In this document: piece by piece, positions 28,477-37,347 of the stretch
Position numbering within the stretch: the first letter of the stretch is position 1
Layout: every line of letters starts with the position of its first letter
NCBI GenBank assembly: GCA_002381615.1
Contig: DFWY01000033.1
Span: forward strand, 63,119-127,118
Length of the DNA: 64,000 bases
Origin: Polaromonas sp. UBA4122
Lineage (GTDB): Bacteria; Pseudomonadota; Gammaproteobacteria; Burkholderiales; Burkholderiaceae_C
Direction of reading: 5' to 3'
Translations under genes and position numbers: made by a program
The notes under the pieces: generated by a model
Seen by the model: only the letters and a program-made list of their open reading frames with translations
Told to the model about the DNA's origin: nothing
Database searches by the model: none

Positions 28477-28498
28477 GCAGGCAGGTCTTTCTGCTTAG

Positions 28499-28530
28499 AG
28501 CCCGATGTCGCAAGATGTCGGGCTTTTTTA
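28499..28530 (+). terminator. Rho-independent terminator of the H1-like gene
   Basis: AGCCCGA (28499-28505) pairs with TCGGGCT (28518-28524), followed by TTTTTTA. It lies 23 nt after the stop codon. Confidence 0.85.
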
Positions 28531-28604
28531 ATTCCGAATCTGCATTCTTGCCTCTACCTGTAAGCGGCAGCCTCATCCATCCTGACCAGTCGGCCACTCA
28601 TAGT

Positions 28605-28660
28605 CGCTATTAATTCAATAGCTGACAGCGCCCGTCACACCTGGGCTATTCATTGATTTA
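28605..28660 (+). repeat. Dispersed intergenic palindromic repeat, copy 3
   Basis: CGCTATTAATTCAATAGCTG is followed by GCGCCCG...CTGGGCTA and ends at the stop codon of the convergent pfkB-family gene. The GCTATT/AATAGC stem is perfect. Confidence 0.7.
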
Positions 28661-29548
28661 AGCAGAAGTCAGCGTGTAATTCTGCCCCCCACGGCTGGCG
28701 ATCTTCTGCGCGCCCACCCGGTTCCCCAGTGCGGCGCAGCGGGTCAGCGACCAGCCCTGCTCCAGCCCGTAAAGCAGCGCCCCGCGGAACGCATCACCAC
28801 AGCCCGTCGGATCGACCACCGCCTCGGCCTTCACCGGTGGCACCGCTGTTTTCTCACCGTCGATCCAGACCTCGCAACCCTCGGCCCCTAGCGTCACCAC
28901 CAGGCCCTGCACCCGCCGGGACATCTCGGCGCACGACCGGCCGGTGCGGTCACTGAGCATTTTGGCTTCGTAATCATTGACGGTCACCCAGCTTGCCAAC
29001 TCGACGAAATGAGCGAGCTCCTGGCCGTCAAACATGGGCAGGCCCTGGCCCGGGTCAAATACAAACGGGATGCCGGCCGCCTTGAACTGTTCGGCATGCT
29101 GCAGCATGGCATCGCGCCCGTCCGGCGAAATAATACCCAACTTGATATCGCTGCGCGCCTCGATCCGGGTGATGTGGGCCTGCATCATCGCGCCCGGGTG
29201 AAAAGCCGTGATCTGGTTGTTGTCACGGTCGGTCATGATCATGGCCTGCGCGGTATAGGTATCACCGACTTGACGAACAAATTCGGTGCTGATGCCCAGT
29301 GTTTTCATGCGCCCCACATAGTCAGCGCCGTCGCTACCGACTGTGGCCATCGGCAAAGGTGTGCCGCCGAGCTGTTGCAAGCCGTAGGCTACGTTGCCGG
29401 CACAACCTCCGAATTCGCGGCGCAGGGATGGCACCAGAAAGGACACATTGAGAATGTGCAACTGGTCGGGCAGTATCTGCTCGGAAAAGCGGCCCTCAAA
29501 AGTCATGATGGTGTCAAACGCCAGCGATCCACAAATTACAGCAGCCAT
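28658..29548 (-). CDS. PfkB-family carbohydrate/nucleoside kinase (adenosine kinase-like)
   Basis: 296 aa. It starts MAAVICGSLAFDTIMTFEGR and shows the PfkB N-terminal glycine motif (FGGCAGNVAYGLQQLGG). The C-terminal signature VVDPTGCGDAFRGALLYGL carries the anion hole and the catalytic Asp. Ribokinase-fold enzymes phosphorylate sugars or nucleosides. The close spacing and overall form recall adenosine kinase-like members, but the substrate is not determinable here. It lies 16 nt downstream of the DUF3426 gene at the end of the accB operon. Confidence 0.85.
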   Translation of the reverse strand: MAAVICGSLAFDTIMTFEGRFSEQILPDQLHILNVSFLVPSLRREFGGCAGNVAYGLQQLGGTPLPMATVGSDGADYVGRMKTLGISTEFVRQVGDTYTAQAMIMTDRDNNQITAFHPGAMMQAHITRIEARSDIKLGIISPDGRDAMLQHAEQFKAAGIPFVFDPGQGLPMFDGQELAHFVELASWVTVNDYEAKMLSDRTGRSCAEMSRRVQGLVVTLGAEGCEVWIDGEKTAVPPVKAEAVVDPTGCGDAFRGALLYGLEQGWSLTRCAALGNRVGAQKIASRGGQNYTLTSA

Positions 29549-29564
29549 TAAGTTCTCGATTCAA

Positions 29565-30632
29565 TCAGGGGTAAAAAGCAAGGATGCGGTAGCCAGCCAC
29601 CCGCAAAGACGAAGGTAGCGCAGGTGGTTCGGACGATGGCAGCGATGGCAAGGCCCCACGGCCGCCGTCGCCCGATACTTTCATGGTCACGACGCCGGCC
29701 AGTTCCGAATGAGCAGCCAGCATGGCGGTGCTTGCGCCAAACTGCGCTGGGGCCAGAACGCGACGCACCAGCGCCTGGTCCTGGGTGTCGGTCAGGGTCA
29801 CTTCCAGAGAGGGCACTTCCAGAGGTGTGGAACCCGTATTCTTGAGCGCGAAACTGAGGCGATAAGCCTCAGGGCCGATTCTGTTGAAGGTGGAACTGTC
29901 AATCACCAGCGAATCGATATGGCGCGGGGGCCGGATTTCACAGCGCAGGGGGCCGCAAAGCGCCTGAAGCAGCGGGGCGAGCCGCGGCTCCAGCGCAGCC
30001 AGGCTGTCTTTTTGCTGCATCACCCACTGCAAAGCCAGCGCAGCCAGCAACAGAAGTGACAGCACACCCAGCGTCCACCGTGCCAGCGGCTTTGTCCAGA
30101 AGGCCTTGCGCCGTGCATCGCGCACAAAAGAAACCTCGTGCGCTGCATCGGAACCCACCCCTTCTGCATCCGCCGCTTTGGAATCTGCCAAAGCCGAAGG
30201 CTCGGAGCCGGATTCATCCATGGTCGCCGTATGCACCAGCTCCGGTCGGATCAGCGGCGTGTCAAGATCCACGGACTCATGCTGCGGGTATTCCTGCCGC
30301 GCCTGCTTCCAACTTGCCGGGTCAAAGTCGGCAGCACTGTCATGCGCATCATCGGGTCCGGACAGTGCAGGCCTCAGGAGCATGCTGTCTGCAAACGACA
30401 CAGAGGGAGGCCATGCTGGCTCCGCGGGGGCTCTCAGCGGCTCGATCAGTGCCTCATCAGGTGTCAAGGCCGAAGGCACAAGTCCCTCAGCTTCACCCGG
30501 CAGCAAATGCGTTGACGCGTCAAACACTTCAGCGCACGCCCCGCATCGCACCCAGCCTTGCGCGACTTTGAGTTGATCGGTCACGACTTTGAACATCGTG
30601 CCGCATGCGGGGCAACGCGTAATCAGGCTCAT
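29565..30632 (-). CDS. Zinc-ribbon and DUF3426 domain protein with one membrane helix
   Basis: 355 aa. The N-terminal zinc ribbon (TRCPACGTMFKVVTDQL, then WVRCGACAEVFDA) gives two CxxC pairs. An acidic, low-complexity linker covers about residues 50-180. A single membrane helix follows near 190-208 (TLGVLSLLLLAALALQWVMQ). The C-terminal DUF3426 beta domain would be periplasmic. The same gene follows prmA in many betaproteobacteria. Its function is unknown; the ribbon and membrane topology suggest a scaffold or sensor. Confidence 0.85.
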   Translation of the reverse strand: MSLITRCPACGTMFKVVTDQLKVAQGWVRCGACAEVFDASTHLLPGEAEGLVPSALTPDEALIEPLRAPAEPAWPPSVSFADSMLLRPALSGPDDAHDSAADFDPASWKQARQEYPQHESVDLDTPLIRPELVHTATMDESGSEPSALADSKAADAEGVGSDAAHEVSFVRDARRKAFWTKPLARWTLGVLSLLLLAALALQWVMQQKDSLAALEPRLAPLLQALCGPLRCEIRPPRHIDSLVIDSSTFNRIGPEAYRLSFALKNTGSTPLEVPSLEVTLTDTQDQALVRRVLAPAQFGASTAMLAAHSELAGVVTMKVSGDGGRGALPSLPSSEPPALPSSLRVAGYRILAFYP

Positions 30633-30710
30633 CTAGCGCTGCATTGTAGGGGGTTGTTGCGGCCGGTAAACGCCGATGCGCGCGTGTTTAAGACTCGCTC
30701 AGCCGGGCGC

Positions 30711-31607
30711 TCAAAGCCGCGCGGTCATCAAAATCCAGCCGTCTTCCTGGTCGTGCACCTGAAGCTGGCAATAGGGTAGATAGGCCGCTTTGAGCTCATC
30801 GGCCTGGCGTTCCAGAATGCCTGCGAGCACCAGATTCCCGCCCTTTTCAACATGCGAGCACAACAGAGGTGCCAACACCTTCAGCGGCGTGGCCAGAATG
30901 TTGGCAAGCACGGTCTGGTAGGCGCCGACCGCCTTGTCGGGCAAGCCCGCATGCAGCTTCACGTGATTGGCCTCGGCATTGGCACGTGTGGACTCGACAG
31001 CGGCTTCGTCAATATCGACAGCATCAATCTCCACCGCCCCAAACTTGGCAGCGCCTATGGCCAGAATGCCCGAGCCGCAGCCATAGTCGAGCACACGGCC
31101 CAGCGGTTGGCCCGCACCGCCCTGCCCAGCGATCCAGCGCAGGCACATGCCTGTGGTCGGATGGGTGCCCGTTCCAAAAGCCAGGCCCGGGTCCAGCCGT
31201 ATCACTTGCCTGGCTTGCGCGGGGGGTTCATGCCAGGTCGGCACAATCCAGAATTCTGGAGTGATCTCTACGGGCGTGAACTGCGATTGTGTCAGCCGCA
31301 CCCAGTCCTGCACGGGTACGGGACTGATGGCCACCAGTTGGCAGCCCGCAAAAAAATCCTGGGCGGCGAGTACCGAGGCGGCGTCCCGCGCCAGAGCCTC
31401 GGTGGCAAACAGCGACACCATGCGCGAATGCTCCCAGCCCGCTTTGGGCGGCGGCATGCCGGGCTCGCCAAACAGCGCCTGCTCGGCCGGTGTCTGCGCA
31501 TCGGCATCTTCCACCGAAACGCTGAGCGCATCCAGTGCCTCCAGCGCCTCACTAAGCGTCTCCACTTCGTGAACGGGCGCCAGCAGAATCAGTTCAAACA
31601 GGCTCAT
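30711..31607 (-). CDS. prmA: Ribosomal protein L11 methyltransferase PrmA
   Basis: 298 aa. It trimethylates L11 using S-adenosylmethionine. The N-terminal substrate-recognition domain covers about residues 1-110 and includes the W-rich segment VPTWHEPP. The SAM domain follows: LDPGLAFGTGTHPTTGMCLR, motif I VLDYGCGSGILAIGAAKFG, the acidic VDIDEAAVEST and NILATPLKVLAP. Length and order match the family. It lies 18 nt after accC and is co-transcribed with it. Confidence 0.96.
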   Translation of the reverse strand: MSLFELILLAPVHEVETLSEALEALDALSVSVEDADAQTPAEQALFGEPGMPPPKAGWEHSRMVSLFATEALARDAASVLAAQDFFAGCQLVAISPVPVQDWVRLTQSQFTPVEITPEFWIVPTWHEPPAQARQVIRLDPGLAFGTGTHPTTGMCLRWIAGQGGAGQPLGRVLDYGCGSGILAIGAAKFGAVEIDAVDIDEAAVESTRANAEANHVKLHAGLPDKAVGAYQTVLANILATPLKVLAPLLCSHVEKGGNLVLAGILERQADELKAAYLPYCQLQVHDQEDGWILMTARL

Positions 31608-31625
31608 AGCACCTGCCTGCGGCGC

Positions 31626-32975
31626 TTAGCGTTCACGCTTTGACAGCCACTCTTCAAGGTAGTGGATGTTGGTGCCGCCATCCATGAACTTGGCGTCCAC
31701 CATGAGTTCGCGGTGCAGCGCAATATTGGTGTTGATGCCTTCAACCACGGTTTCGGCCAGCGCCGTGTTCATGCGCGCCAGCGCCTGCTCGCGCGTATCG
31801 CCGTGAACAATGATCTTGCCAACCATTGAGTCGTAGTTGGGCGGCACGAAGTAGTTGGTATAAATGTGCGAATCCACCCGCACTCCCGGCCCGCCTGGCA
31901 TGTGCCAGGTCGTGATGCGTCCGGGCGAAGGGATGAACTTGTAGGGATCTTCCGCGTTGATGCGGCACTCAATCGCATGGCCCTTGAGCTGGATATCGCG
32001 CTGGGTAAAGGGCAGCCTTTCACCGGCGGCCACCATGATCTGGGTTCTCACGATGTCAACGCCCGTGATCCACTCCGTGACCGGGTGCTCCACCTGCACG
32101 CGGGTGTTCATTTCGATGAAATAGAACTCGCCGTTTTCGTAGAGAAACTCGAAGGTGCCGGCGCCGCGGTAGCCAATTTTCTTGACGGCCGCCACGCAGC
32201 GTTCACCAATTCTTTCAATGTGCTTGCGCGGAATGCCCGGCGCTGGCGCTTCTTCAATGATTTTTTGATGGCGGCGCTGCATGGAGCAGTCACGCTCACC
32301 GAGCCAGACCGCGTTTTTATACTGGTCAGCCAGGATCTGGATTTCAATGTGCCGCGGATCCTGCAGGAATTTCTCCATGTAGACCTCGGGATTGCCGAAC
32401 GCGGCACCAGCTTCGGCTTTGGTGGTCTGCACCGCATGAAGCAGGGCCGCTTCGGTGTGCACCACGCGCATGCCGCGCCCACCACCGCCGCCAGCGGCCT
32501 TGATGATGACGGGGTAACCAATCTGCTTGGCAGTGCGCTTGATAATGGCCGCGTCGTCAGGCAGCGTGCCTTCGGAACCAGGCACGCACGGCACGCCTGC
32601 CTTGATCATGGCCTGCTTGGCCGACACCTTGTCGCCCATGAGGCGGATCGACTCCGGCGACGGGCCAATGAACTTGAAACCGCTCTTTTCGACCCGCTCG
32701 GCAAAGTCGGCGTTCTCGCTCAGGAAACCATAGCCCGGGTGGATGGCTTCGGCGTCAGTAACCTCCGCCGCTGAAATAATGGCGGGCATATTGAGGTAGC
32801 TCCGGGCCGAAGGCGCGGGCCCGATGCACACCGACTCGTCAGCCAGCTTGATGTATTTTGCCTCGCGGTCCGCCTCGGAATACACCATCACGGCCTTGAC
32901 GCCAAGCTCGCGGCAGGCACGCTGGATCCTCAATGCGATCTCGCCACGGTTGGCAATCAGTATTTTTTTGAACAT
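31626..32975 (-). CDS. accC: Biotin carboxylase subunit of acetyl-CoA carboxylase
   Basis: 449 aa. It uses ATP and bicarbonate to carboxylate biotin on AccB, the first step of fatty-acid synthesis. It opens [20 protein letters not shown]. The ATP-grasp domain has the glycine loop [14 protein letters not shown] and the catalytic [18 protein letters not shown]. The C-terminal biotin-carboxylase domain follows. Length equals the family standard. It is second in accB-accC with a 50-nt gap. Confidence 0.97.
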   Translation of the reverse strand: MFKKILIANRGEIALRIQRACRELGVKAVMVYSEADREAKYIKLADESVCIGPAPSARSYLNMPAIISAAEVTDAEAIHPGYGFLSENADFAERVEKSGFKFIGPSPESIRLMGDKVSAKQAMIKAGVPCVPGSEGTLPDDAAIIKRTAKQIGYPVIIKAAGGGGGRGMRVVHTEAALLHAVQTTKAEAGAAFGNPEVYMEKFLQDPRHIEIQILADQYKNAVWLGERDCSMQRRHQKIIEEAPAPGIPRKHIERIGERCVAAVKKIGYRGAGTFEFLYENGEFYFIEMNTRVQVEHPVTEWITGVDIVRTQIMVAAGERLPFTQRDIQLKGHAIECRINAEDPYKFIPSPGRITTWHMPGGPGVRVDSHIYTNYFVPPNYDSMVGKIIVHGDTREQALARMNTALAETVVEGINTNIALHRELMVDAKFMDGGTNIHYLEEWLSKRER

Positions 32976-33025
32976 GCGTCGATAGGGCTGGTCTGTAATC
33001 TAGGATAAGGGGACAACGAGCCCGC

Positions 33026-33466
33026 TTACTCAATGATGAAGAGCGGCTGCCCGTATTCCACGGCCTGGCCATTTTCCGAAAGAATCTTGGTGATGGTGCC
33101 GGCCTTGTCAGCTTCGATCTCGTTGAGGATCTTCATGGCCTCAATGATGCAGATCGTCTCGCCTTCCTTGACCACACTGCCGACCTCGATAAAGGCCTTG
33201 GCTCCGGGGCTGGCTGAGCGGTAAAAAGTGCCGACCATGGGCGACTTGACAGTGTGACCGGCGGGCACAACTGGTGCGGCGTCGGCTACTGCAGGTGCGG
33301 CGGCGGTCGGGGCCGCTACCATGGCCATAGCATGCTGCGGCATCATGACGGGAGCGCCGCTGGATTTGACAATGCGTACCTTGCCTTCGGCTTCGGTAAT
33401 CTCAAGTTCAGACACATTGGACTCTGAAACCAGGTCGATCAGTGTCTTGAGTTTTCTTAAATCCAT
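33026..33466 (-). CDS. accB: Biotin carboxyl carrier protein of acetyl-CoA carboxylase
   Basis: 146 aa. It opens [21 protein letters not shown] Pro/Ala-rich flexible linker (about residues 45-72) joins to the biotinyl domain. The biotinylation motif is EAMKI, with the lysine near residue 111. The conserved thumb [15 protein letters not shown] is also present. It is the first gene of accB-accC-prmA-DUF3426-pfkB. An aroQ gene often precedes accB in related genomes but is absent here. Confidence 0.96.
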   Translation of the reverse strand: MDLRKLKTLIDLVSESNVSELEITEAEGKVRIVKSSGAPVMMPQHAMAMVAAPTAAAPAVADAAPVVPAGHTVKSPMVGTFYRSASPGAKAFIEVGSVVKEGETICIIEAMKILNEIEADKAGTITKILSENGQAVEYGQPLFIIE

Positions 33467-33832
33467 AGATTCTCTCCAACGACGGTAGATGCTGGCGCGA
33501 GGATTTCAGCACGCAGCTTTGAATTCATCTGAAAGGCGGCGTGAACACCGAAGTGAGCACCGAACTTCCTTCTTTTTTCACTTACTCTCTGCTTTTACGC
33601 TTTAAAACGCTTATCAGCTAATTGTTGCGCGTGGCAGCCGAGCGGCTGACCAGGGAGGAAAGCGCAGAGTGTACCTCAAGCCAAGGCTGGGACAATCCGG
33701 ACGCCAGCAGGGCTTGGCCCGAAAGACAAGCGTACTCCCAATGCAAGAGAAAATGTAATTAGAAGCAAATTCAGCTATTTCAAAACATTTTCCCCGCTGA
33801 TCAAAGAAAAAAGCCCGGGTAGCCCTTCAAGG
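33467..33832. other. 366-bp gap between accB and the TlpA gene
   Basis: No open frame or RNA gene is supported. It must carry the accB promoter on the minus strand and the 3' end of the TlpA transcript. The one notable element is a dyad CAGCCG-AG-CGGCTG at 33635-33648, a possible operator. On the minus strand a GGGCT-T6 run near 33810 may mark transcript ending, but no convincing stem was found. Confidence 0.5.
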
Positions 33833-34387
33833 CTATTTGAACTGCGCCCAGAGTGCAAGGTCTTCGGGCAGGACTTTGCCAACCTTGCGGTGAAGCAACT
33901 GGCCGGAAGCGCCAAACACCACCGAAAAGGGCAGACTGCCCGCCAGGTTGCCGAGCGATTTGCTCAACTCGGTGCCCGCCAAGCCCGCCATGCCGACCGG
34001 AAAATTCAGCAAATTGGTTTGCAGCCAGGTCCGCACCGCGCTGGGCTGATCGACCGCCAGGCCGACCACTTGCCAGTTTTTATCCTTGTTTTCCTGATAA
34101 AAATAATCCAATAAAGGAAGTTCCTCCAAGCACGGGGGGCACCAGGTGGCCCAGAAGTTCACCAGCAACATCTGACCGCGAAAACTGCTCATGGCCAGCG
34201 TCTTGCCGTCCGGCGTGTCAAAACTCAGGCTCCAGAATGAGCCGACCGAAGTTGAGTTGTCCGCAGTGCCAGCCACGCCCGCCACCCCATCCACAGAGTG
34301 CTGCTGGAATTTCCACCACGCCGCGCCAGCACCCGCCACGCCGGCCACAGCGGCGACGCTGGCATAAAGCATATTTCTGCGATTCAC
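33833..34387 (-). CDS. TlpA/ResA-family thiol:disulfide oxidoreductase
   Basis: 184 aa. The N-terminus has a signal or anchor region (MNRRNMLYASVAAVAGVAGA). The thioredoxin-like domain has NFWATWCPPCLEELPLLDYF, with active-site WCPPC near residues 80-84, and a cis-Pro region GSLPFSVVF. TlpA/ResA proteins reduce periplasmic disulfides, often for cytochrome c or copper-centre maturation. No such system is adjacent, so the client is unknown. Only 3 nt separate it from the upstream hypothetical gene, indicating one transcript. Confidence 0.9.
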   Translation of the reverse strand: MNRRNMLYASVAAVAGVAGAGAAWWKFQQHSVDGVAGVAGTADNSTSVGSFWSLSFDTPDGKTLAMSSFRGQMLLVNFWATWCPPCLEELPLLDYFYQENKDKNWQVVGLAVDQPSAVRTWLQTNLLNFPVGMAGLAGTELSKSLGNLAGSLPFSVVFGASGQLLHRKVGKVLPEDLALWAQFK

Positions 34388-34390
34388 TGT

Positions 34391-34993
34391 TCAGACTCCA
34401 AAAGGGGTGGCCAGCAATTTTTGCACGGCGGCCAGGTCGCCGCGCGGCGTACGGCCTTTGGCGTCTGGCCGCAAGGCGCCGCGCAGGTCGTCGTGGTCAT
34501 AGACCATCAGGTGCACGCCGACCGTTTCATTCAAGGGTTTGCAGACACTTCGCAGGCTGAGCGCCTCCACCCTTTCGCCGGTAAAGCCCGTTACCGTGCG
34601 CGGCTCGTAGGCTACGTTGTGCTCAATCAAGGCAATTTCGGCCGACTTCGGGTCGTCACAAAACAGCTGGATGTAGATGTCTGACAGCCGCGTGGCCGTG
34701 CCGTACCAGACGGCACCGCCCAAATAAGGCCGGAATTGTGGCAAACGCTCCATCCAGACCAGCGCCAACTCGCGCAGGGCGGCCAGCTCAGCGGGCTGGG
34801 TGTCGGCGCAAAACAGCGCAATGTACTCATGCACAGCATCTTCCAGCTCATCATTGCCAGGCAATTCAGTGCGCGCGGGCAGCGCCATCTGCTTGATCGC
34901 GCGGCGTTTGGCCGGGCCGTATTCCAGCCCTTCCTCCACCACCAGCGCAGCGGCGGTGGCAGCAATTTCGGATTTGAGGGTGTGCAAGTTCAA
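34391..34993 (-). CDS. Conserved-looking protein of unknown function
   Basis: About 200 aa. The frame extends to 35062, but there is no ATG in the first 55 residues. I favour a TTG at 34993, just before LNLHTLKSEIAATAAALVVE; no convincing Shine-Dalgarno supports any start. The N-terminal half is helical with EYGPAKRRAIKQM. The centre has YGTATRLSDIYIQLFCDDPK, vaguely like a nucleotidyltransferase loop, though I would not assign that function. It is translated just ahead of the TlpA-like gene and divergent from mpl. Confidence 0.7.
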   Translation of the reverse strand: MNLHTLKSEIAATAAALVVEEGLEYGPAKRRAIKQMALPARTELPGNDELEDAVHEYIALFCADTQPAELAALRELALVWMERLPQFRPYLGGAVWYGTATRLSDIYIQLFCDDPKSAEIALIEHNVAYEPRTVTGFTGERVEALSLRSVCKPLNETVGVHLMVYDHDDLRGALRPDAKGRTPRGDLAAVQKLLATPFGV

Positions 34994-35103
34994 GGTCGGC
35001 TGGCTCAGTGGCCAGGAGCGGATGGTTAGAGGGCTGGTTAGCCTGCAAACGATTGTGCCCAAATTAGGCTCGTGTCAGCGGCTAAAGTTCACGGCAACTT
35101 AAG

Positions 35104-35171
35104 TTGCTATTAAATACATAGCTTGGTGTGCCTGTCCTTATTGGGCTAAAGGCCTTTTTCTCTTAAAAACA
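35104..35171 (+). repeat. Dispersed intergenic palindromic repeat, copy 4
   Basis: TTGCTATTAAATACATAGCT gives a GCTAT/ATAGC stem. TTGGGCTAAAGGCC and a T-rich/AAAA tail follow. It lies upstream of mpl and ends about 36 nt before its start codon. Confidence 0.7.
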
Positions 35172-35206
35172 GAGCCGGGCAGCAGAGGCTCCATAGAATA
35201 ACGGCC

Positions 35207-36706
35207 ATGCACATACATATTCTGGGAATTTGCGGCACCTTCATGGGCGGCGTGGCTGCTTTGGCGCGCGAGGCGGGGCACAAGGTCACGGGCTGCGACA
35301 CCGGCGTCTATCCGCCCATGAGCGACCAATTGCGCGCCTTGGGCATTGAGCTGATTGAAGGCTACAGCGCCGGCCAGCTGGCCCAACCCGGTTTTCAGCC
35401 CGATATGTTTGTGGTGGGCAACGTGGTGTCGCGGGCGCGCCTGGCCGACGGCAGCCCCAAATACCCGCTAATGGAAGCCATTTTGGACCGTGGCCTGCCC
35501 TACACCAGTGGCCCGCAATGGCTGGCCGAACATGTGCTGCAAGGCCGCCACGTTCTGGCCGTGGCCGGCACCCACGGCAAAACCACCACCACCGCGATGC
35601 TGGCATGGATTCTGGAGCGCGCCGGGCTGCAGCCCGGCTTTCTGGTCGGCGGCGTGCCGCTCAATTTCGGCGTTTCCGCGCGGCTGGGTCCGGGTAACAA
35701 CGGCGAGCGCAGCGCCGGGCCGCCCCAAACAAGCTCAGCCCCCACGGGGGGCAGCGCAGCACACGCAGTGGCAAGCGTGGGGGCCACATTCGTGATCGAG
35801 GCCGACGAATACGACACCGCGTTTTTCGACAAGCGCAGCAAATTCGTGCACTACCGCCCGCGCACGGTCATTCTGAACAACCTGGAGTTTGACCACGCCG
35901 ACATTTTTGACGATCTGGCCGCCATTGAACGGCAGTTTCACCACCTGGTGCGCACGGTCCCCTCGCAAGGCCGCGTGGTCGTGAATGCTGCCGAGGACAG
36001 CCTGCAGCGCGTGCTGGCCCAGGGTTGCTGGAGTGAGCAAGTACTCTTTGGCAATAACTCGCGCAATCAAGGCGGTTTCACAGCCCAGGGCGAGCCGAAC
36101 GACTTCAAAGTGCTCAAAGCGGGCCAAATCGTGGCCCATGTGCAGTGGGAGATCAGCGGCGTCCACAACCAGCTCAATGCCCTGGCCGCCATCGCCGCGG
36201 CCGAGCATGTGGGCGTGGCGCCCGAGGTGGCTGCCCGGGCGCTGGCCGAGTTCCAGAACGTTAAACGCCGCATGGAGGTGCGCGGCGTGGTCTACCGCAG
36301 CGGCGGCGACATCACGGTGTACGACGATTTTGCCCACCACCCGACCGCCATCCGCACCACCGTGGACGGCCTGCGCCGCCAACTCAACAGCGCGGGGAAG
36401 ACCGACGCCCGCATCCTGGCCATCTTCGAGCCGCGCAGCAACACCATGAAGCTGGGCACCATGACGGCGCAATTGCCCTGGAGCCTGGAGCAGGCCGACC
36501 TGGCCTTTTGCCACGCAGGCGGGCTGGATTGGGACGCACGCGCCGCGCTGGCCCCAATGGGCGCGCGCGCTCAGGTGGCCGACACCCTGGCCCAGTTGCT
36601 GGCGCAGGTCAAAGCAGCGGCCCGGCCGGGCGACCATTTGCTGTGCATGAGTAACGGCGGGTTTGGCGGTATCCACGCCAAACTGCTGGAAGCGCTAAAG
36701 GCCTGA
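35207..36706 (+). CDS. mpl: UDP-MurNAc:L-Ala-gamma-D-Glu-mDAP ligase Mpl, with an in-frame repeat insertion
   Basis: 499 aa. Mpl reattaches recycled murein tripeptide to UDP-MurNAc. The N-terminal MHIHILGICGTFMGGVAALA, the ATP loop [32 protein letters not shown] and DDFAHHPTAI are diagnostic. Between SARLGPG (about residue 163) and TFVIEADEYD (about 195) lies an extra Gly/Pro/Ser/Ala-rich stretch of about 28 residues. It is encoded by a GC-rich repeat element (35713-35785) that recurs near ftsZ. The frame stays open through it, so the enzyme is probably functional. AmpD, earlier in the window, supplies the same recycling route. Confidence 0.93.
   Translation: MHIHILGICGTFMGGVAALAREAGHKVTGCDTGVYPPMSDQLRALGIELIEGYSAGQLAQPGFQPDMFVVGNVVSRARLADGSPKYPLMEAILDRGLPYTSGPQWLAEHVLQGRHVLAVAGTHGKTTTTAMLAWILERAGLQPGFLVGGVPLNFGVSARLGPGNNGERSAGPPQTSSAPTGGSAAHAVASVGATFVIEADEYDTAFFDKRSKFVHYRPRTVILNNLEFDHADIFDDLAAIERQFHHLVRTVPSQGRVVVNAAEDSLQRVLAQGCWSEQVLFGNNSRNQGGFTAQGEPNDFKVLKAGQIVAHVQWEISGVHNQLNALAAIAAAEHVGVAPEVAARALAEFQNVKRRMEVRGVVYRSGGDITVYDDFAHHPTAIRTTVDGLRRQLNSAGKTDARILAIFEPRSNTMKLGTMTAQLPWSLEQADLAFCHAGGLDWDARAALAPMGARAQVADTLAQLLAQVKAAARPGDHLLCMSNGGFGGIHAKLLEALKA
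35713..35785 (+). repeat. GC-rich dispersed repeat, copy A (inside mpl)
   Basis: It begins GCCGGGCCGCCCCAA, continues CAAGCTCAGCCCCCAC and GGGGGGCAGCGCAGCA, and ends GGCAAGCGTGGGGGCC. It aligns along its length with 50962-51037. The central C5/G6 blocks can form a stem-loop. Confidence 0.75.
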
Positions 36707-36738
36707 GAAGTTCTCCTGAAGGGTTCAGCGGTGCGAAA

Positions 36739-36805
36739 TTGCTATTTATTCAATAGCTGCTCACGACCGTCCTGTCTGGGCTAGAGGAAGAAAAGCCTTA
36801 AAAAA
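36739..36805 (+). repeat. Dispersed intergenic palindromic repeat, copy 5
   Basis: TTGCTATTTATTCAATAGCT is followed by GACCGTCCTG, TCTGGGCTAGAGG and AAAAGCCTTAAAAAA. It lies 33 nt after the mpl stop, between mpl and the convergent small gene. Confidence 0.7.
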
Positions 36806-36864
36806 TTGGCCGGGTTAGCCGGCCGGGCGCAACCCGACGACCTAGCCGACTCATTCACTGCTAT

Positions 36865-37176
36865 TCAGTAGCTGATGCTCAGCGAATCCGCATCAATATG
36901 CACCAGCGGCTTGGCCAGCGCCGCGCTGGTTGCGCGGGCAAACTCCCGCGCCCACTTGACGTCGGCAAACCCGGCCGGGCCGGCGGCCTGGGCCACCACC
37001 ACCACTCTGTCGGCCATCAGCAGCTTGCCAGTTGGCCGCAAGGGCTCGCAACCCATTTGGGTGAACTGGTCATCAAGCCACTTGCGCGCAACATCGTTCG
37101 GCATGGGCGGCTCTTCACGGAGGTCGATCCGCACGGGCGGGCCGTCTTTAAACGTCACACTGACTTCGCTGCGCAT
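36865..37176 (-). CDS. Small protein of unknown function
   Basis: 103 aa from ATG 37176, which has AGGAG at good spacing; the longer frame to 37239 lacks this support. The sequence begins MRSEVSVTFKDGPPVRIDLR, contains WLDDQFTQMGCEP and ends IDADSLSISY. It has no signal peptide or membrane helix. I recognise no family. It stands alone between mpl (convergent) and aroG (same strand, 171 nt upstream). Confidence 0.7.
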   Translation of the reverse strand: MRSEVSVTFKDGPPVRIDLREEPPMPNDVARKWLDDQFTQMGCEPLRPTGKLLMADRVVVVAQAAGPAGFADVKWAREFARATSAALAKPLVHIDADSLSISY

Positions 37177-37347
37177 GGCCTGCTCCTGATGGGCTGATGA
37201 GGAAAAACGGGTGTGCTGCCGCAGGCTTGATGGTACCAATAAAAATGATGGCTTTCTGGTCAGAACGAGACGTACACCACAGCGATACCCGCAAGCACCG
37301 GTAATGTGTCTGCGGGTGCTGAACCTGATGAAAATTACTTCTGAAAC

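Noticed and set aside
36850-36880. Seventh copy of the GCTATT palindromic repeat near 36850
   Set aside because: CTGCTATTCAGTAGCTGA is the 3' end of the small gene at 36865 and lacks the second arm and tail of the family.
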